Assembly: GCF_002149925.1 (NCBI RefSeq)
Contig: NZ_MSLT01000023.1
Location: 496,001 to 560,000 of the forward strand
Length of the DNA: 64,000 bases
Origin: Thioflexithrix psekupsensis
Lineage (GTDB): Bacteria; Pseudomonadota; Gammaproteobacteria; Beggiatoales; Beggiatoaceae
Reading direction: 5' to 3'
The position numbers were made by a program, and so were the translations under genes. The first letter of the stretch is position 1. Each line of letters begins with the position of its first letter. Below the pieces are notes generated by a model, which saw nothing but the letters and a program-made list of their open reading frames with translations, had not been told where the DNA came from and made no database searches. Positions 49,201 through 57,698 of this stretch are shown in pieces.

Positions 49201-49708
49201 GCGATTTAAAACGACAAAAGTCGCAGGGTTGGTGTTAAATGTGCGCTTATTAAACAGCCGCCGCGGACGCATGGCTTCGGTAATGTTAGATGACAATACG
49301 GCGCGTTTAGAAGTCATGGTTTATTCGGATAAATTTGAAGAATGTCGAGATTTATTGGTGAAAGATAATTTATTAATTATCGAGGGAGAAGTGCGTGAAG
49401 ATGAATTTAATGATGGCGGTTATGGCATGACGGCCACGCAAATTTCTAGCCTAGCCATGGCGCGGGAGCGTTATGCGCGGCAAATTACCATTAAAATCGA
49501 TGCCCCACGTCCGAATTGGTTAGATGATTTTCAGCACATTTTAACCGCTTACCGGCCGGGCGGATGTCCCGTAGTGCTGCATTATCGACGTGAGGATGCG
49601 TTGGTCGAATTGATGTTAGGGCAGGAATGGCGCGTTAAGCCCGAAGATGCGTTGTTGGCACAATTGAATTTATTGGTTGGTTTCGGACGAATTGATGTGC
49701 GTTATTAG
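46235..49708 (+). CDS. dnaE: DNA polymerase III subunit alpha
   Basis: The catalytic subunit of the replicative polymerase. The 1157-residue protein has the PHP domain (FIHLHCHSEYSLIDSLIPV) at its start. The palm shows the catalytic aspartates in SMPDFDVDFCMERRDEVIDYV, preceded by VGPGRGSGAGSLVAYAL. The beta-clamp and helix-hairpin-helix regions follow, then the OB-fold KVAGLVLNVRLLNSRRGRMASVML near the C-terminus. Length is close to the E. coli protein. The PHP histidines appear mostly present but activity is not assured. It is followed by a convergent response-regulator gene. Identification is secure. Confidence 0.97.
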   Translation: MPRFIHLHCHSEYSLIDSLIPVKSLVKTVKAQGMPACAITDHHNLFGLVKFYQAAYAAGIKPIIGVDMWLWQQDAPPTQLILLCQNEIGYRHLTRLVSLSYMQGQHKGRPYLYREWLEASTEGLIVLIAGRNSDLGMALLRDNREQAEQYWREYQRLFPQRAYLCLTRTGRMDEEVYIHAAVAFAGLYGVPVVATNEVCFLTPDDVDAHEVRVCIHGGYVLADPNRPRLYSEQQYLRTPEEMAELFADIPEALENTWHIAQRCNLTLTLGKNYLPNFPIPHGKSADDYFREQCRVGLEERLLVLSHTQQADFTPQRRIYEDRLELEMNVIIQMGFAGYFLIVADFIQWAKDHQIPVGPGRGSGAGSLVAYALKITDLDPIPYDLLFERFLNPERVSMPDFDVDFCMERRDEVIDYVAERYGRDKVSQIITYGSMAAKAVIRDVGRVLDHPYGFVDKLAKLIPMELGITLEKALDSEEALRSRYEQEEEVRELIDMARKLEGLTRNVGKHAGGVVIAPSVLTDFSPLYCEEDGSNLVTQFDKGDVESVGLVKFDFLGLRTLTIIRWALDSINHFLEQPLDINLLPLDDPATYDLFQKAQTTAVFQLESRGMKELLKKLKPTCFEDIIALLALYRPGPIESGMVDDFINRKNDPNVQFDYLHPELNSNRDLVAVLKPTYGVIAYQEQVMQIAQVLAGYSLGGADLLRRAMGKKKPEEMAKQRSGFVDGAVSRGVRAEVAAYVFDLVEKFAGYGFNKSHSAAYALVSYQTAWLKAHYPAAFMAAVLSSDMDNTDKVVNLIDECRQMNLKVLPPDVNTSHYRFTVSDDLNSSIRYGLGAIKGAGEAAIMGIISERENNGIYTDLFEFCRRIDLRRANRRVLEGLIKAGALDQLGPERGVMMASLETAIKLAEKHSLDRDAGQNNLFGGLSAPIEAVQEDKTPFIVGGKWSEKERLNGEKESLGLYLTGHPINQYLGELEKLAPIRLKNLRPTERFKTTKVAGLVLNVRLLNSRRGRMASVMLDDNTARLEVMVYSDKFEECRDLLVKDNLLIIEGEVREDEFNDGGYGMTATQISSLAMARERYARQITIKIDAPRPNWLDDFQHILTAYRPGGCPVVLHYRREDALVELMLGQEWRVKPEDALLAQLNLLVGFGRIDVRY

Positions 49709-49716
49709 GGTTAAAA

Positions 49717-50649
49717 TTAGCCCTGAATTTTACTGCGAATTTTGCGAATATAACCTAAAATCGTTTCCGAGATTTTTAACGGTTCTTTTTGTGGTTTCTC
49801 AACCACATAACGTTGTGCTAATTGCGGTGTTTCTCGCATGGCATGGTAATGGCGAATAGAGGCTTGAATGCTTTTTTCTAACATGCCTTTTAAAACAGGT
49901 TTGGGTAAAAAGCGATAAATTTGCCCTTGGTTAATTAATTCGATTAAGGCGCGGGTGTCTTGGAATGAAGTTAATACCATCGTTAAAATATTGGGATGAT
50001 ATTGTTTCAAGGTTTTTAAGGGCGCGGTAATGTCTTCATTGGCAATTCTCACTTCAGAAATCACGACGGCAATGTTTTCTTCACTTAAAATGGTAAATGC
50101 GTCATTTAGCGTCGTTCCCCAACGGACTAGATATTTTTCGCCAATAATTTCTCTGACAATTTCATACGTGCTGGGGTCTTCATCAATCACCAATAATCCC
50201 AATTGTTCACGGGAAGTATCGGCTTTTTTAATCGCCGCTTGCGTATTGGCAGATTTATCTAAACTGGCTAATTGCAAGCCAATCTCGGCGGCATTGCGTA
50301 GCGTTAATTGAATTTCATCCGTGTCCCATGGTTTATTAATATAACGGAAAATTTCCCCTTCATTCACAGAACCCACAATGGCCGTTAAATCCGAATAACC
50401 CGTTAATAATAAACGCATGGTATTGGGAGAAATATCGCGGGCTTGGCGTAATAATTCCACACCCGTCATAATCGGCATTCGCTGATCGCTGACTAATACA
50501 TGCACGGTTTCTCGTTTTAAAATCTCTAATGCTTCATTGCCGTCTGTGGTGACGTGAACTTTATAATCAAAGCGAAAGAGCATTTTTAAAGAACGCAAAA
50601 TGCGCTCTTCATCATCAACAAATAACAGGGTGGCTTTTTGTTCTGTCAT
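49717..50649 (-). CDS. Double-receiver response regulator
   Basis: A 310-residue protein with two receiver domains and no DNA-binding output. The first is canonical for the RpfG-like group: LFVDDEERILRSLKMLF, phospho-Asp in VLVSDQRMPIMTGVELL and conserved Lys in YINKPWD. The second (about 150-275) is degenerate: VVISEVRI has Glu at the phospho-acceptor position, while FLPKPV keeps the Lys. The degenerate receiver may serve as a constant or ligand-gated partner. It ends convergently with dnaE and lies 21 bases downstream of the sensor kinase gene, so the pair is an operon. Confidence 0.88.
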   Translation of the reverse strand: MTEQKATLLFVDDEERILRSLKMLFRFDYKVHVTTDGNEALEILKRETVHVLVSDQRMPIMTGVELLRQARDISPNTMRLLLTGYSDLTAIVGSVNEGEIFRYINKPWDTDEIQLTLRNAAEIGLQLASLDKSANTQAAIKKADTSREQLGLLVIDEDPSTYEIVREIIGEKYLVRWGTTLNDAFTILSEENIAVVISEVRIANEDITAPLKTLKQYHPNILTMVLTSFQDTRALIELINQGQIYRFLPKPVLKGMLEKSIQASIRHYHAMRETPQLAQRYVVEKPQKEPLKISETILGYIRKIRSKIQG

Positions 50650-50670
50650 TGTCTTGTCCTTATTTTAAAT

Positions 50671-52851
50671 TTAAGCGGGATTGGCAGCGGTAGAAGTAGC
50701 GGGTATTTTTGGGCGTTGGCGCGGTAATGATACGGTAAAGCGCGTTCCTTTTCCTTGCTGTGAAGCGACTTTAATTTTACCCCCATGTTGATGCACAATT
50801 TGATGGCTAATTGATAAACCTAATCCTGTGCCTTCGCCAACGGGTTTGGTGGTAAAGAAAGGGTCGAAAATTTTGTTTAAAATCTCTTTAGGAATGCCAC
50901 AGCCGTTGTCTTGAATGCTGACATAAACATGGTCATTATCTGCGCTGGTTTTAATGATCACTTTACCATTGCCGGGTGTGACCGCTTGCGAGGCATTGGT
51001 AATGAGATTTAAAAACACTTGATTTAATTGCGATGGTGAGCAAGAAACCGGCGGCAATTCGCCATATTCTTTAATCACTTCTACGCGGTGTTTTAACATA
51101 TTATGCGCAATGGTCAACACGCTATCTAAATTTTCGTTCATATTCACATCCGCAATGCGGGCTTGATCTAAGCGGCTAAAATTGCGCAAATTAACGACTA
51201 ATTCAGAAATTTGCTCAATGCCATAAAGGGTATCTTTAAGCAATTGATCGGTTTCGGCAAACGTGTCTTCTTCAAAGAATTCATTGGCTAATTCTAATAC
51301 TTCAGCTATTTTGGCTTGTAAAGTATTTTCATCGGTTTCTCCCGACAACAATAATTCTACCAATTCGCGGTATTGTTGCAATAAATTTTCCGCTTGTTTT
51401 AATAAACGTTGCGTCATAGATACGTTGTTTTTGACGTAACCTAAAGGCGTGTTAATTTCATGCGCCACGCCCGCCACCATTTGTCCTAAAGAAGCCATTT
51501 TTTCCGATTGGACTAATTGGGTTTGGGAGGATTTTAGGCGTTTGTAAGCGGTGGCCAATTCGCGGGTGCGCTCGGCCACGCGCTGCTCCAGCGTGGCAAA
51601 ATGGGCGCGTAATTGTTCGCCCATCGTGTTGAAAGTACGCGCCAAATCGCCAATTTCATCCGTACGTGCTGTGGGTAAATGTTGATCCCATTCGCCTTTG
51701 GCAATGCGATCCGCAGCGGCATTTAAATCGCGCAAAGGTTTTGTCACCCAACGCGAACTTAAAACCCCCACCATAACCGCCACAGAAAGGAAAATTAACA
51801 TCAAAATTAAAGTATTAATCATATTGGCATGGATTTGTTCCATAAATTCAGCTTTAGGCAACACCACCGCAATTAACCAATCTAAACCTGAATCCGTCTC
51901 CCAAGGCGTAATTTGTAAATAATAGGTTTCTTGGTCGTGTGTAAATTCAAATTGGGTACTGTGATCGACGTGTTGAAAGGCTTTGGTATGAATCATTAAA
52001 AATTCAGCCGCTGCTTGAATCATTGTATCGTTTAATGCCGTCGCTAATATGGGATTATTATCCGCATCATAGGGCGGAGAATCGGAAGAACTCGCCACCA
52101 ATAATCCACCGCGTTCCATAACAAACGTTTTGCCGCTTTTTCCTGCTTTTAATTGCCGTAAAAAATCACTGATGTTGCTTAACGTCACATCCACGCCTAA
52201 AACACCTTGCAACTCATCCCCTCGATAAATGGGATGTGCCGCGGTGATCATCAATGCTTTGGTAGAAAAATCAGCGTAAATCTCTGACCATGTGGGTTTT
52301 TTTCGTGCTTTTGCCACTTGATACCAGGGCCGCTCACGAGGATCGTAATGAGGGCGCGTGCTTAATTCTTCGCTTTCAAATCCGTCTTCATCGGCTTTGA
52401 ATTTATACATGGTGCGGTTATCTTCGGGCGTGGCTCTGGTGATTTGTAAGGGTAAATTGGGATATTGATTAGCCCCATGAAATTGTCCGTTTTCTTCATG
52501 CCCATAATAAGAAGAATAAACCGCAGGAAAAGCCTGAATATATTGCCAAAAATGACGCTCTAATAACGTGCTATCTTCTAATCCAATTTCGTTTAATTGT
52601 AAAGCGTAAGCATGATTTTGATTAAGCCATTGTGGTTCAGCAATAAAACTTTGCAAACGATCTGCAATTCGAGCTGTTATTTCAGCGCGTAATTGACTGG
52701 CTAATTGATTTACTGCTTGCTCGCCATGACGTAGGGATAAAAAACCCGTTAATGTCACCGCAATAAAAATAATCACCAAAAACGGCGCGATAAGCGTCAC
52801 ACGCAATGAAAAACGAGAGGGAATACGAGATAACACATTGAGCGGCTGCAT
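50671..52851 (-). CDS. dCache-HAMP sensor histidine kinase
   Basis: A 726-residue membrane sensor. A first membrane helix (about 19-40) is followed by a periplasmic dCache-type sensing region with [19 protein letters not shown] and [20 protein letters not shown], typical of small-ligand binding. A second membrane helix (near 345) leads to a HAMP domain, a coiled coil, a HisKA domain with [17 protein letters not shown] and an HATPase_c domain ([10 protein letters not shown] and [15 protein letters not shown]). It has the layout of taurine, amino-acid or carboxylate-sensing kinases, but the ligand is unknown. Its partner is the double-receiver protein just downstream. Confidence 0.9.
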   Translation of the reverse strand: MQPLNVLSRIPSRFSLRVTLIAPFLVIIFIAVTLTGFLSLRHGEQAVNQLASQLRAEITARIADRLQSFIAEPQWLNQNHAYALQLNEIGLEDSTLLERHFWQYIQAFPAVYSSYYGHEENGQFHGANQYPNLPLQITRATPEDNRTMYKFKADEDGFESEELSTRPHYDPRERPWYQVAKARKKPTWSEIYADFSTKALMITAAHPIYRGDELQGVLGVDVTLSNISDFLRQLKAGKSGKTFVMERGGLLVASSSDSPPYDADNNPILATALNDTMIQAAAEFLMIHTKAFQHVDHSTQFEFTHDQETYYLQITPWETDSGLDWLIAVVLPKAEFMEQIHANMINTLILMLIFLSVAVMVGVLSSRWVTKPLRDLNAAADRIAKGEWDQHLPTARTDEIGDLARTFNTMGEQLRAHFATLEQRVAERTRELATAYKRLKSSQTQLVQSEKMASLGQMVAGVAHEINTPLGYVKNNVSMTQRLLKQAENLLQQYRELVELLLSGETDENTLQAKIAEVLELANEFFEEDTFAETDQLLKDTLYGIEQISELVVNLRNFSRLDQARIADVNMNENLDSVLTIAHNMLKHRVEVIKEYGELPPVSCSPSQLNQVFLNLITNASQAVTPGNGKVIIKTSADNDHVYVSIQDNGCGIPKEILNKIFDPFFTTKPVGEGTGLGLSISHQIVHQHGGKIKVASQQGKGTRFTVSLPRQRPKIPATSTAANPA

Positions 52852-53035
52852 AATATGTTTTACCTAATGGAGAAATGGGTGCAGCCAGTATAAGGCATTT
52901 ATGTGACAAAATAAAATTGTCTTTTTTTACTGAATATTGCGTAATATTTTATGGATTGCCTTTAAAAACTAAATGCAACCCGTCACATTAGAGAAAGGAA
53001 ACACAAGATTTTTATTTTTTTAAGGAGTGCGGGTC

Positions 53036-53449
53036 ATGTTTTTAATCAATTTGTTAAGTATTATTTTATTATTACTATTAGGATTGATGGCGGCTTCGGT
53101 TTATTTGCAGGCGCAATCACCTCCGCTACGCCCGGTGTTAGAAAAATTAACGCAGTTTCAAGGAATGTTGGGAGTATCGGGTTTAATTTTTGGTGTCATT
53201 TGGTTAATTATTTTGTTAATTAAAGCGGGCTATGTGGTGTTGATGGCGTTATTTGGGCTGGCGTGTATTTTTGTGTTATTGAGTTTGGGGGTTTTGATGG
53301 GGAGTCAATGGGTTGAACGTTGGTTGCAGGGATCAGAACAACAGCAGTATTTGCGCGATTGGCGAGCGCGTTTGTTACCCTATCAAACGCAATTGGGGTT
53401 AGCGGCTTTGGTGTTAAGTGGTTTGCAATTGTTGTGGTTAATTTTTTAG
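53036..53449 (+). CDS. Small hydrophobic membrane protein, unknown
   Basis: A 137-residue protein I do not recognise. It has about four hydrophobic helices (near 3-22, 43-63, 66-88 and 115-135) with little else, and a charged loop WVERWLQGSEQQQYLRDWRARL before the last helix. The start is the ATG after AAGGAG; a GTG three codons earlier lies in the ribosome site. It is divergent from the dCache kinase and could be controlled with it. Function is unknown. Confidence 0.6.
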   Translation: MFLINLLSIILLLLLGLMAASVYLQAQSPPLRPVLEKLTQFQGMLGVSGLIFGVIWLIILLIKAGYVVLMALFGLACIFVLLSLGVLMGSQWVERWLQGSEQQQYLRDWRARLLPYQTQLGLAALVLSGLQLLWLIF

Positions 53450-53550
53450 TACCTAAACAGAAATAATCTGGGTAGTCCTAGTCAAGTAGTGATATGAATA
53501 AAATTATCCCAAATCTAATGATTCGTTATCATGGCGAATAAAGTGCCAAA

Positions 53551-53579
53551 TTGCTCCGCAATGGCGGATGGCGGAGCAA
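53551..53579 (-). terminator. Weak hairpin at the island boundary
   Basis: A 9-bp stem TTGCTCCGC/GCGGAGCAA with an 11-base loop follows the truncated gene on the minus strand. The poly-A/T run lies on the opposite side from that expected for a minus-strand terminator, so its role is uncertain. Confidence 0.35.
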
Positions 53580-53590
53580 AAAAAAACGCG

Positions 53591-53983
53591 CTAGTCTGAT
53601 CGGGACATCCATGCCTCACCGCCGGCTATCATGTCAGCGATCCACTGTTTGACAGAGGTACCACCAATGACCGAATCAAATCTGCGAATAAGATACGTGT
53701 GATCATCACCATTGGAGATGAGACTGTTAAAGCGATCCGGGTGAGTTCCTTTGAGTTCGGCAACCGCCTCGATCAATTCAGCTCCTAGGGTTGGTCCACC
53801 ACCCGGCAAATTTGCAGCAATAGTCGCGTCCTGCTTGGAACTGATGTACGCCAACCGAATGTCCGGGTCTTGATTGAGCTGATAATTGTGATAGCCGGTC
53901 AGGTTTCCATCTTCACCAATACAGTCATCGCAACTGGCAGGGAAGAAAGGAGCTGCGTTCCAATAATCAATGAGGGTGTCCAT
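53591..53983 (-). pseudogene. Truncated 3' remnant, possibly of a pectinacetylesterase-like hydrolase
   Basis: A 130-codon open frame whose residues (SCDDCIGEDGNLTGYHNYQL, ISSKQDATIAANLPGG, FNSLISNGDDHTYLIRRFD and a final WIADMIAGGEAWMSRSD) look like the C-terminal end of an alpha/beta hydrolase related to pectinacetylesterases. The expected N-terminal catalytic part with a GxSxG motif is missing: an in-frame stop lies only four codons upstream. Base composition is richer in GC than the flanks. I therefore call it a broken gene, with the family assignment tentative. Confidence 0.5.
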
Positions 53984-54016
53984 TCCACGCGGTTAAAATC
54001 TACGAAAACCATACCG

Positions 54017-54682
54017 TTAAAAAATCTTCACCGCGTCAAATGTACCGGTCACAACGGGAGGACGGACGCTGGTATCTATATATTCACCTTTGGCGGTGGT
54101 GAAGTTAAGCTTCACGAGTGCCTTTGGGTTGTCTAACCGGACACCGCTGTACTGTCCACTTAAAATCAACCCGGTGTAAATTTTCACTTTCTCGCTGCTC
54201 TCCGGTGACAAACGCAAGTCCAGCATCACTCCCATGCTGGCACTCTCGATTTTAACCGATAAGTACACTACATAGGCATCCGCGCTTGCGCTACTTTGCC
54301 AAATGCCGTCATACTCACTGCCTTCGTGTGCAAATGTCAGTGTTGCATTTAACGGCACAGACTCCCCGCCGCGAGTTTGGTTGCCGTTCAACACAGTACC
54401 GTTAGTAATTGTGGCATTTACCGTAACGTCGTCTTGCGGCGTTAAACCTTTTAAGTCCAACGCGCCGGTATCCCAATTGTAACTACCGATCATAACGGTC
54501 AGGCTTTGCAAATCGGTTTCTAGGAAGACGACATCGGTGTTGTCCGGTTGGACTAACAGGATATAATACTTACCATCGCCGCTCCAAATGCCACTAGGAT
54601 TGGGTGTTTGTGCCAATGCCGCACTGGATAGGAAGAGATTGAAGTAAACAATTGCCAAGACAACATTAACTAGCTGTTTCAT
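54017..54682 (-). CDS. Secreted protein of unknown function
   Basis: A 221-residue protein with a clear signal peptide (MKQLVNVVLAIVYFNLFLSS, cleavage after ALAQ). The mature part is a beta-rich sequence with many Thr, Asn and Gly residues (NPSGIWSGDGKYYILLVQPD, GTVLNGNQTRG, DGIWQSSASADAYVVYLSVK). It resembles lipocalin-like or beta-sandwich extracellular proteins but matches no family I can name. An AGGAGCG ribosome site precedes the start. The gene is in a GC-richer segment beside a truncated gene and transposase remnants, suggesting it arrived by transfer. Confidence 0.6.
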   Translation of the reverse strand: MKQLVNVVLAIVYFNLFLSSAALAQTPNPSGIWSGDGKYYILLVQPDNTDVVFLETDLQSLTVMIGSYNWDTGALDLKGLTPQDDVTVNATITNGTVLNGNQTRGGESVPLNATLTFAHEGSEYDGIWQSSASADAYVVYLSVKIESASMGVMLDLRLSPESSEKVKIYTGLILSGQYSGVRLDNPKALVKLNFTTAKGEYIDTSVRPPVVTGTFDAVKIF

Positions 54683-54851
54683 AACACGCTCCTCAGAATT
54701 AAGTTCAGTATGATTAACGCATCGCGCCCGCTCATTGCAACAGGCAAGTGATTGAGTTTAGTCGAAGAAAGTGTTCCAAGCCAGTAATTCCCGCTTCTTC
54801 CGCTGTTGTCAACAAATTCGCTTTGGGTGTGCTTTTTATGCTTTGGGAGTC

Positions 54852-55050
54852 TCACAATTGCACTAGACAGTGTCGTCTTTGTACAGCGGCGAGAAAGGAG
54901 GCGGTATTTTTGGCATACCGAGTGGCGATACCCCGCCATTGTTTAAGGTGAAGAAATGCGTTCTCAACCAGATGACGCAATTTGTAAAGTTCTTTGTCAA
55001 ACGGACGCGGCTCTTTACGATTTTTCTTGGGGGAATAACCACTTCCATAG
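54852..55050 (-). pseudogene. IS5-family transposase C-terminal remnant
   Basis: Read on the minus strand, 52 codons ending at the TGA give RPFDKELYKLRHLVENAFLH and LKQWRGIATRYAKNTASFLA, a hallmark of the C-terminus of IS5-type DDE transposases (the ENAFLHLK region holds the catalytic Glu). The upstream part (VVIPP, then KKNRKEPR) is visible only after a frame change near 55028. The N-terminal two thirds are missing, cut by a transposase fragment on the other strand. The element is dead. Confidence 0.75.
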
Positions 55051-55271
55051 ACTTTCGAGAACGTGTATTAAAAACTAGACAAGAAGAGAATCTGACCCTT
55101 GCAGAGGTAGCAGAACGCTTTAAGGTGGCGATAGCCAGCGTAGTAAGGTGGGGTAAAGTCTTAGAACCCAAACGGACGCGCAATAAACCCACTAAAATAG
55201 ACATGGAAGCATTAAAACGTGATGTTGAGCTTCACCCTGATGCGTATCATTACTTACTTAATTCTATTTAA
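55044..55271 (+). pseudogene. Remnant of an unrelated IS630-type transposase N-terminus
   Basis: About 75 codons on the plus strand read SIDFRERVLKTRQEENLTLA, then EVAERFKVAIASVVRWGKVL and TKIDMEALKRDVELHPDAY, the helix-turn-helix N-terminus of an IS630-type transposase of a different subgroup from the two intact copies. The frame then ends at LLNSI and the DDE domain is absent. It abuts and cuts the IS5 remnant, showing at least two insertion events here before or around the arrival of the intact copy 150 bases further on. Confidence 0.75.
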
Positions 55272-55420
55272 TCTTTTTATAGTGCGGATGCTATAGCTTT
55301 CCATTTCTATGTTCCTCTCTGTTAGTTAATTTACTCAAATTATACCTTTTATCCCTTCGTGACGACAGCCCTAGAGGAGACTACCAAAGTATTTTTACTT
55401 GAAATAATAAATAGTAACTA

Positions 55421-56551
55421 TACCAAAATTATGTGAGATATAAAAACAAATTAAGTTTTAATATCTACCTAGATATTAGGTATAAGATACTGTTTAATTT
55501 TATTAAACTTAAACACTTTACCTGACAAAAAGGTCTCAAACATACTAGTGACTTCTTTAAAGCTTGATAGACGATGAAAATTCTTTCTGACCCAATTCTT
55601 ACCTTGAAGCCAAATATCCTCGACTGGATTTTGCTCTGGGGCATTGGGCGCAAATCTTAATAAACGAACTTTCCATTCTGATTCTGGAAGTCCCCCATTT
55701 AATTTCTCTAAATAAGTTCTTAAACCTTCAGAACGATGATAACTTGCACCATCCCAAATAATCACATGACGGGCTTCTTTATATCTGTAAATGAGCCAGT
55801 TAATAAAGTCTATCGTATATTTTGTATCAGCTTTCTTTGCCCTATCTAAAATAAATTCTCCCGTATAAATATTCACCGCTCCATACCACGTTTGAGAAGT
55901 GCGATAATTACTCATCTTTATTGACGTTCTTTCTCCTTTTTTCGACCAAACATAACCACAAATATCTCCCCACAACTGATGGCTTTCGTCTTGCATCCAG
56001 TACATTACCTCTCCACTTTCTATCTGTTCACGCTCCTTATCTATTAAATCCTTAATCTCTTTTTTTTTAGCTTCTACTTTTACCTCATCTTTTGCCGAAT
56101 TCTCTTTGTGTGTCTTCTTATAACTTAAATTCGCTTCTTCTAATAATTTAGTATAAGAAGTATTTGAAGAATAGAAAACATCATACTCCTCTTTTAAGTA
56201 TCTCTTTAGTTCCTCTATTGTTATTGTCTTCTTTTCTTGTATCCAATTAATCACATCTTCTCGTTCACGCGGCTTTAAATACCCTGGTGAGCCTTTATAC
56301 GCTAACTTTAATCCTTCCACCCCTGACGCTAAATAAATGGCTTTCCATTTATCCACAAATTGCACACTGACACAACACGCTAAAGCCGCTTCCGCACGCA
56401 CAAAACCAAGCAAAGACATTCTTACTGCCATCGCTCGCTTCACTTCTCTCGCCTCACCTGTTGACATTAACTCTTCTAAATCTTCATATCTCTTGTTCAT
56501 TATTCTCTCCTATTTAAAAAGTATTATTATACGACTCTGAAAAAATTGGTA
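55421..56551 (-). mobile_element. IS630-family insertion sequence, copy 2
   Basis: Same 1131-base length and the same TACC/GGTA ends as copy 1, again flanked by TA. Eight single-base differences from copy 1 were found by eye: seven inside the transposase gene and one just upstream of it. It lies between decayed transposase fragments and the iron-binding protein gene, whose start codon is 47 bases from the flanking TA. Confidence 0.92.
55469..56500 (-). CDS. IS630-family transposase, copy 2
   Basis: The translated sequence is identical over all 343 residues to the transposase of copy 1, with the same helix-turn-helix N-terminus and catalytic residues Asp171, Asp250 and Glu294. All seven nucleotide differences inside the gene are silent. 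The frame is intact, so both copies should make an active enzyme. It reads away from the iron-binding protein gene. Confidence 0.93.
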   Translation of the reverse strand: MNKRYEDLEELMSTGEAREVKRAMAVRMSLLGFVRAEAALACCVSVQFVDKWKAIYLASGVEGLKLAYKGSPGYLKPREREDVINWIQEKKTITIEELKRYLKEEYDVFYSSNTSYTKLLEEANLSYKKTHKENSAKDEVKVEAKKKEIKDLIDKEREQIESGEVMYWMQDESHQLWGDICGYVWSKKGERTSIKMSNYRTSQTWYGAVNIYTGEFILDRAKKADTKYTIDFINWLIYRYKEARHVIIWDGASYHRSEGLRTYLEKLNGGLPESEWKVRLLRFAPNAPEQNPVEDIWLQGKNWVRKNFHRLSSFKEVTSMFETFLSGKVFKFNKIKQYLIPNI

Positions 56552-56600
56552 TATTATCATTTGCACTCCTCATTCTATCAAAAACAGGTGACAACACATC

Positions 56601-57608
56601 ATGCTAAAAAAAATGTTTTTTATCAGTAGTTTAGTAGTAAGCAGCCTCATCACTCCCACTTTACAAGCCGACACTGTTGTGGTTTACACTGCCCGCAAGG
56701 ATCATCTGATCAAGCCCCTCTTTGACGCGTACACAAAAAATACAGGGGTGAACATCCAATTTACCACGGCTCAGGAAGCCGCGTTGCTAGAGCGATTGGT
56801 GGCTGAGGGCGAAAATACGCCAGCCGACATGCTGATGACCGTTGATGCCGGTAATTTATGGCAAGCCACTGAACGTGACATTTTACAAGCCATTGATTCT
56901 CCTACATTAACTCAAAACATTCCTGCCCATTTACGCGATCCCGATCAGAAATGGTTTGGTTTATCGGTGCGGGCGCGGCCGATTGTGTACAGTACGCAAC
57001 GGGTTGATCCTAAAGAACTTAGCACTTACGAAGACTTAGGCGATCCCAAATGGAAAAATCGCTTGTGTTTACGCACGTCGAAAAAAGTTTATAACCAGTC
57101 ATTGACTGCCATGATGATGCAGCGTTTAGGTGCGCAAACCACTGAAAATATTATTAAATCATGGCTAAACAATTTAGCAACAGATGTATTTGCCAGTGAT
57201 TCGCAACTGATCGAAGCCATCGAAGCCGGACAATGCGATTTGGGAATTGTCAACACGTATTATTTCGGCCGCTTACAAGAAGAAAACCCCAGCATCCCCG
57301 TCGCCATCTTCTGGCCAAATCAAGCCGATTCAGCCGGCGGCGTACACATTAATATTTCAGGCGCAGGCATCACCAAGCATGCAAAAAATCCACAAGCCGC
57401 GATTAAACTGTTAGAATGGCTGTCTACCCCTGAAGCGCAAGCCATGTTTGCGAGTTTAAACCACGAATATCCCGCCAATCCTGCCGTACCTTCTAGCGAA
57501 TTAGTGCGTTCTTGGGGCGATTTTAAACCCGATACCACCAATCTGATTGAAGCCGGACGTTTGCAAGTGGAAGCGGTGAAATTAATGGATCGCGCTGGTT
57601 ATAAATAA
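56601..57608 (+). CDS. fbpA: Periplasmic iron(III)-binding protein of an ABC transporter
   Basis: A 335-residue FbpA/FutA-type substrate-binding protein. A signal peptide (MLKKMFFISSLVVSSLITPT, cleavage after LQA) is followed by VVVYTARKDHLIKPLFDAY, TPADMLMTVDAGNLWQA and the C-terminal lobe with the paired tyrosines NTYYFGRL that bind ferric iron. Permease and ATPase genes are not adjacent; a strong terminator follows directly, so this gene is transcribed alone. An IS630 insertion ends 47 bases upstream and may have displaced its original promoter and iron-responsive operator. Confidence in iron as ligand is good. Confidence 0.9.
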   Translation: MLKKMFFISSLVVSSLITPTLQADTVVVYTARKDHLIKPLFDAYTKNTGVNIQFTTAQEAALLERLVAEGENTPADMLMTVDAGNLWQATERDILQAIDSPTLTQNIPAHLRDPDQKWFGLSVRARPIVYSTQRVDPKELSTYEDLGDPKWKNRLCLRTSKKVYNQSLTAMMMQRLGAQTTENIIKSWLNNLATDVFASDSQLIEAIEAGQCDLGIVNTYYFGRLQEENPSIPVAIFWPNQADSAGGVHINISGAGITKHAKNPQAAIKLLEWLSTPEAQAMFASLNHEYPANPAVPSSELVRSWGDFKPDTTNLIEAGRLQVEAVKLMDRAGYK

Positions 57609-57638
57609 GCGTTTTATTCACACTGAATTCAGTGATAG

Positions 57639-57674
57639 GGGATAACCGTATTTAAGGTTATCCCTTATTTTTTT
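57639..57674 (+). terminator. Strong intrinsic terminator after fbpA
   Basis: A perfect GGGATAACC/GGTTATCCC stem with an 8-base loop, followed by TTATTTTTTT. Confidence 0.9.
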
Positions 57675-57698
57675 CTACGGCAAATTAAAGAGGCAATC

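Noticed and set aside
54679-54939. 86-codon minus-strand open frame overlapping the IS5 remnant
   Set aside because: The part over 54852-54939 is a shifted reading of the IS5 transposase remnant; the rest has no recognisable features.
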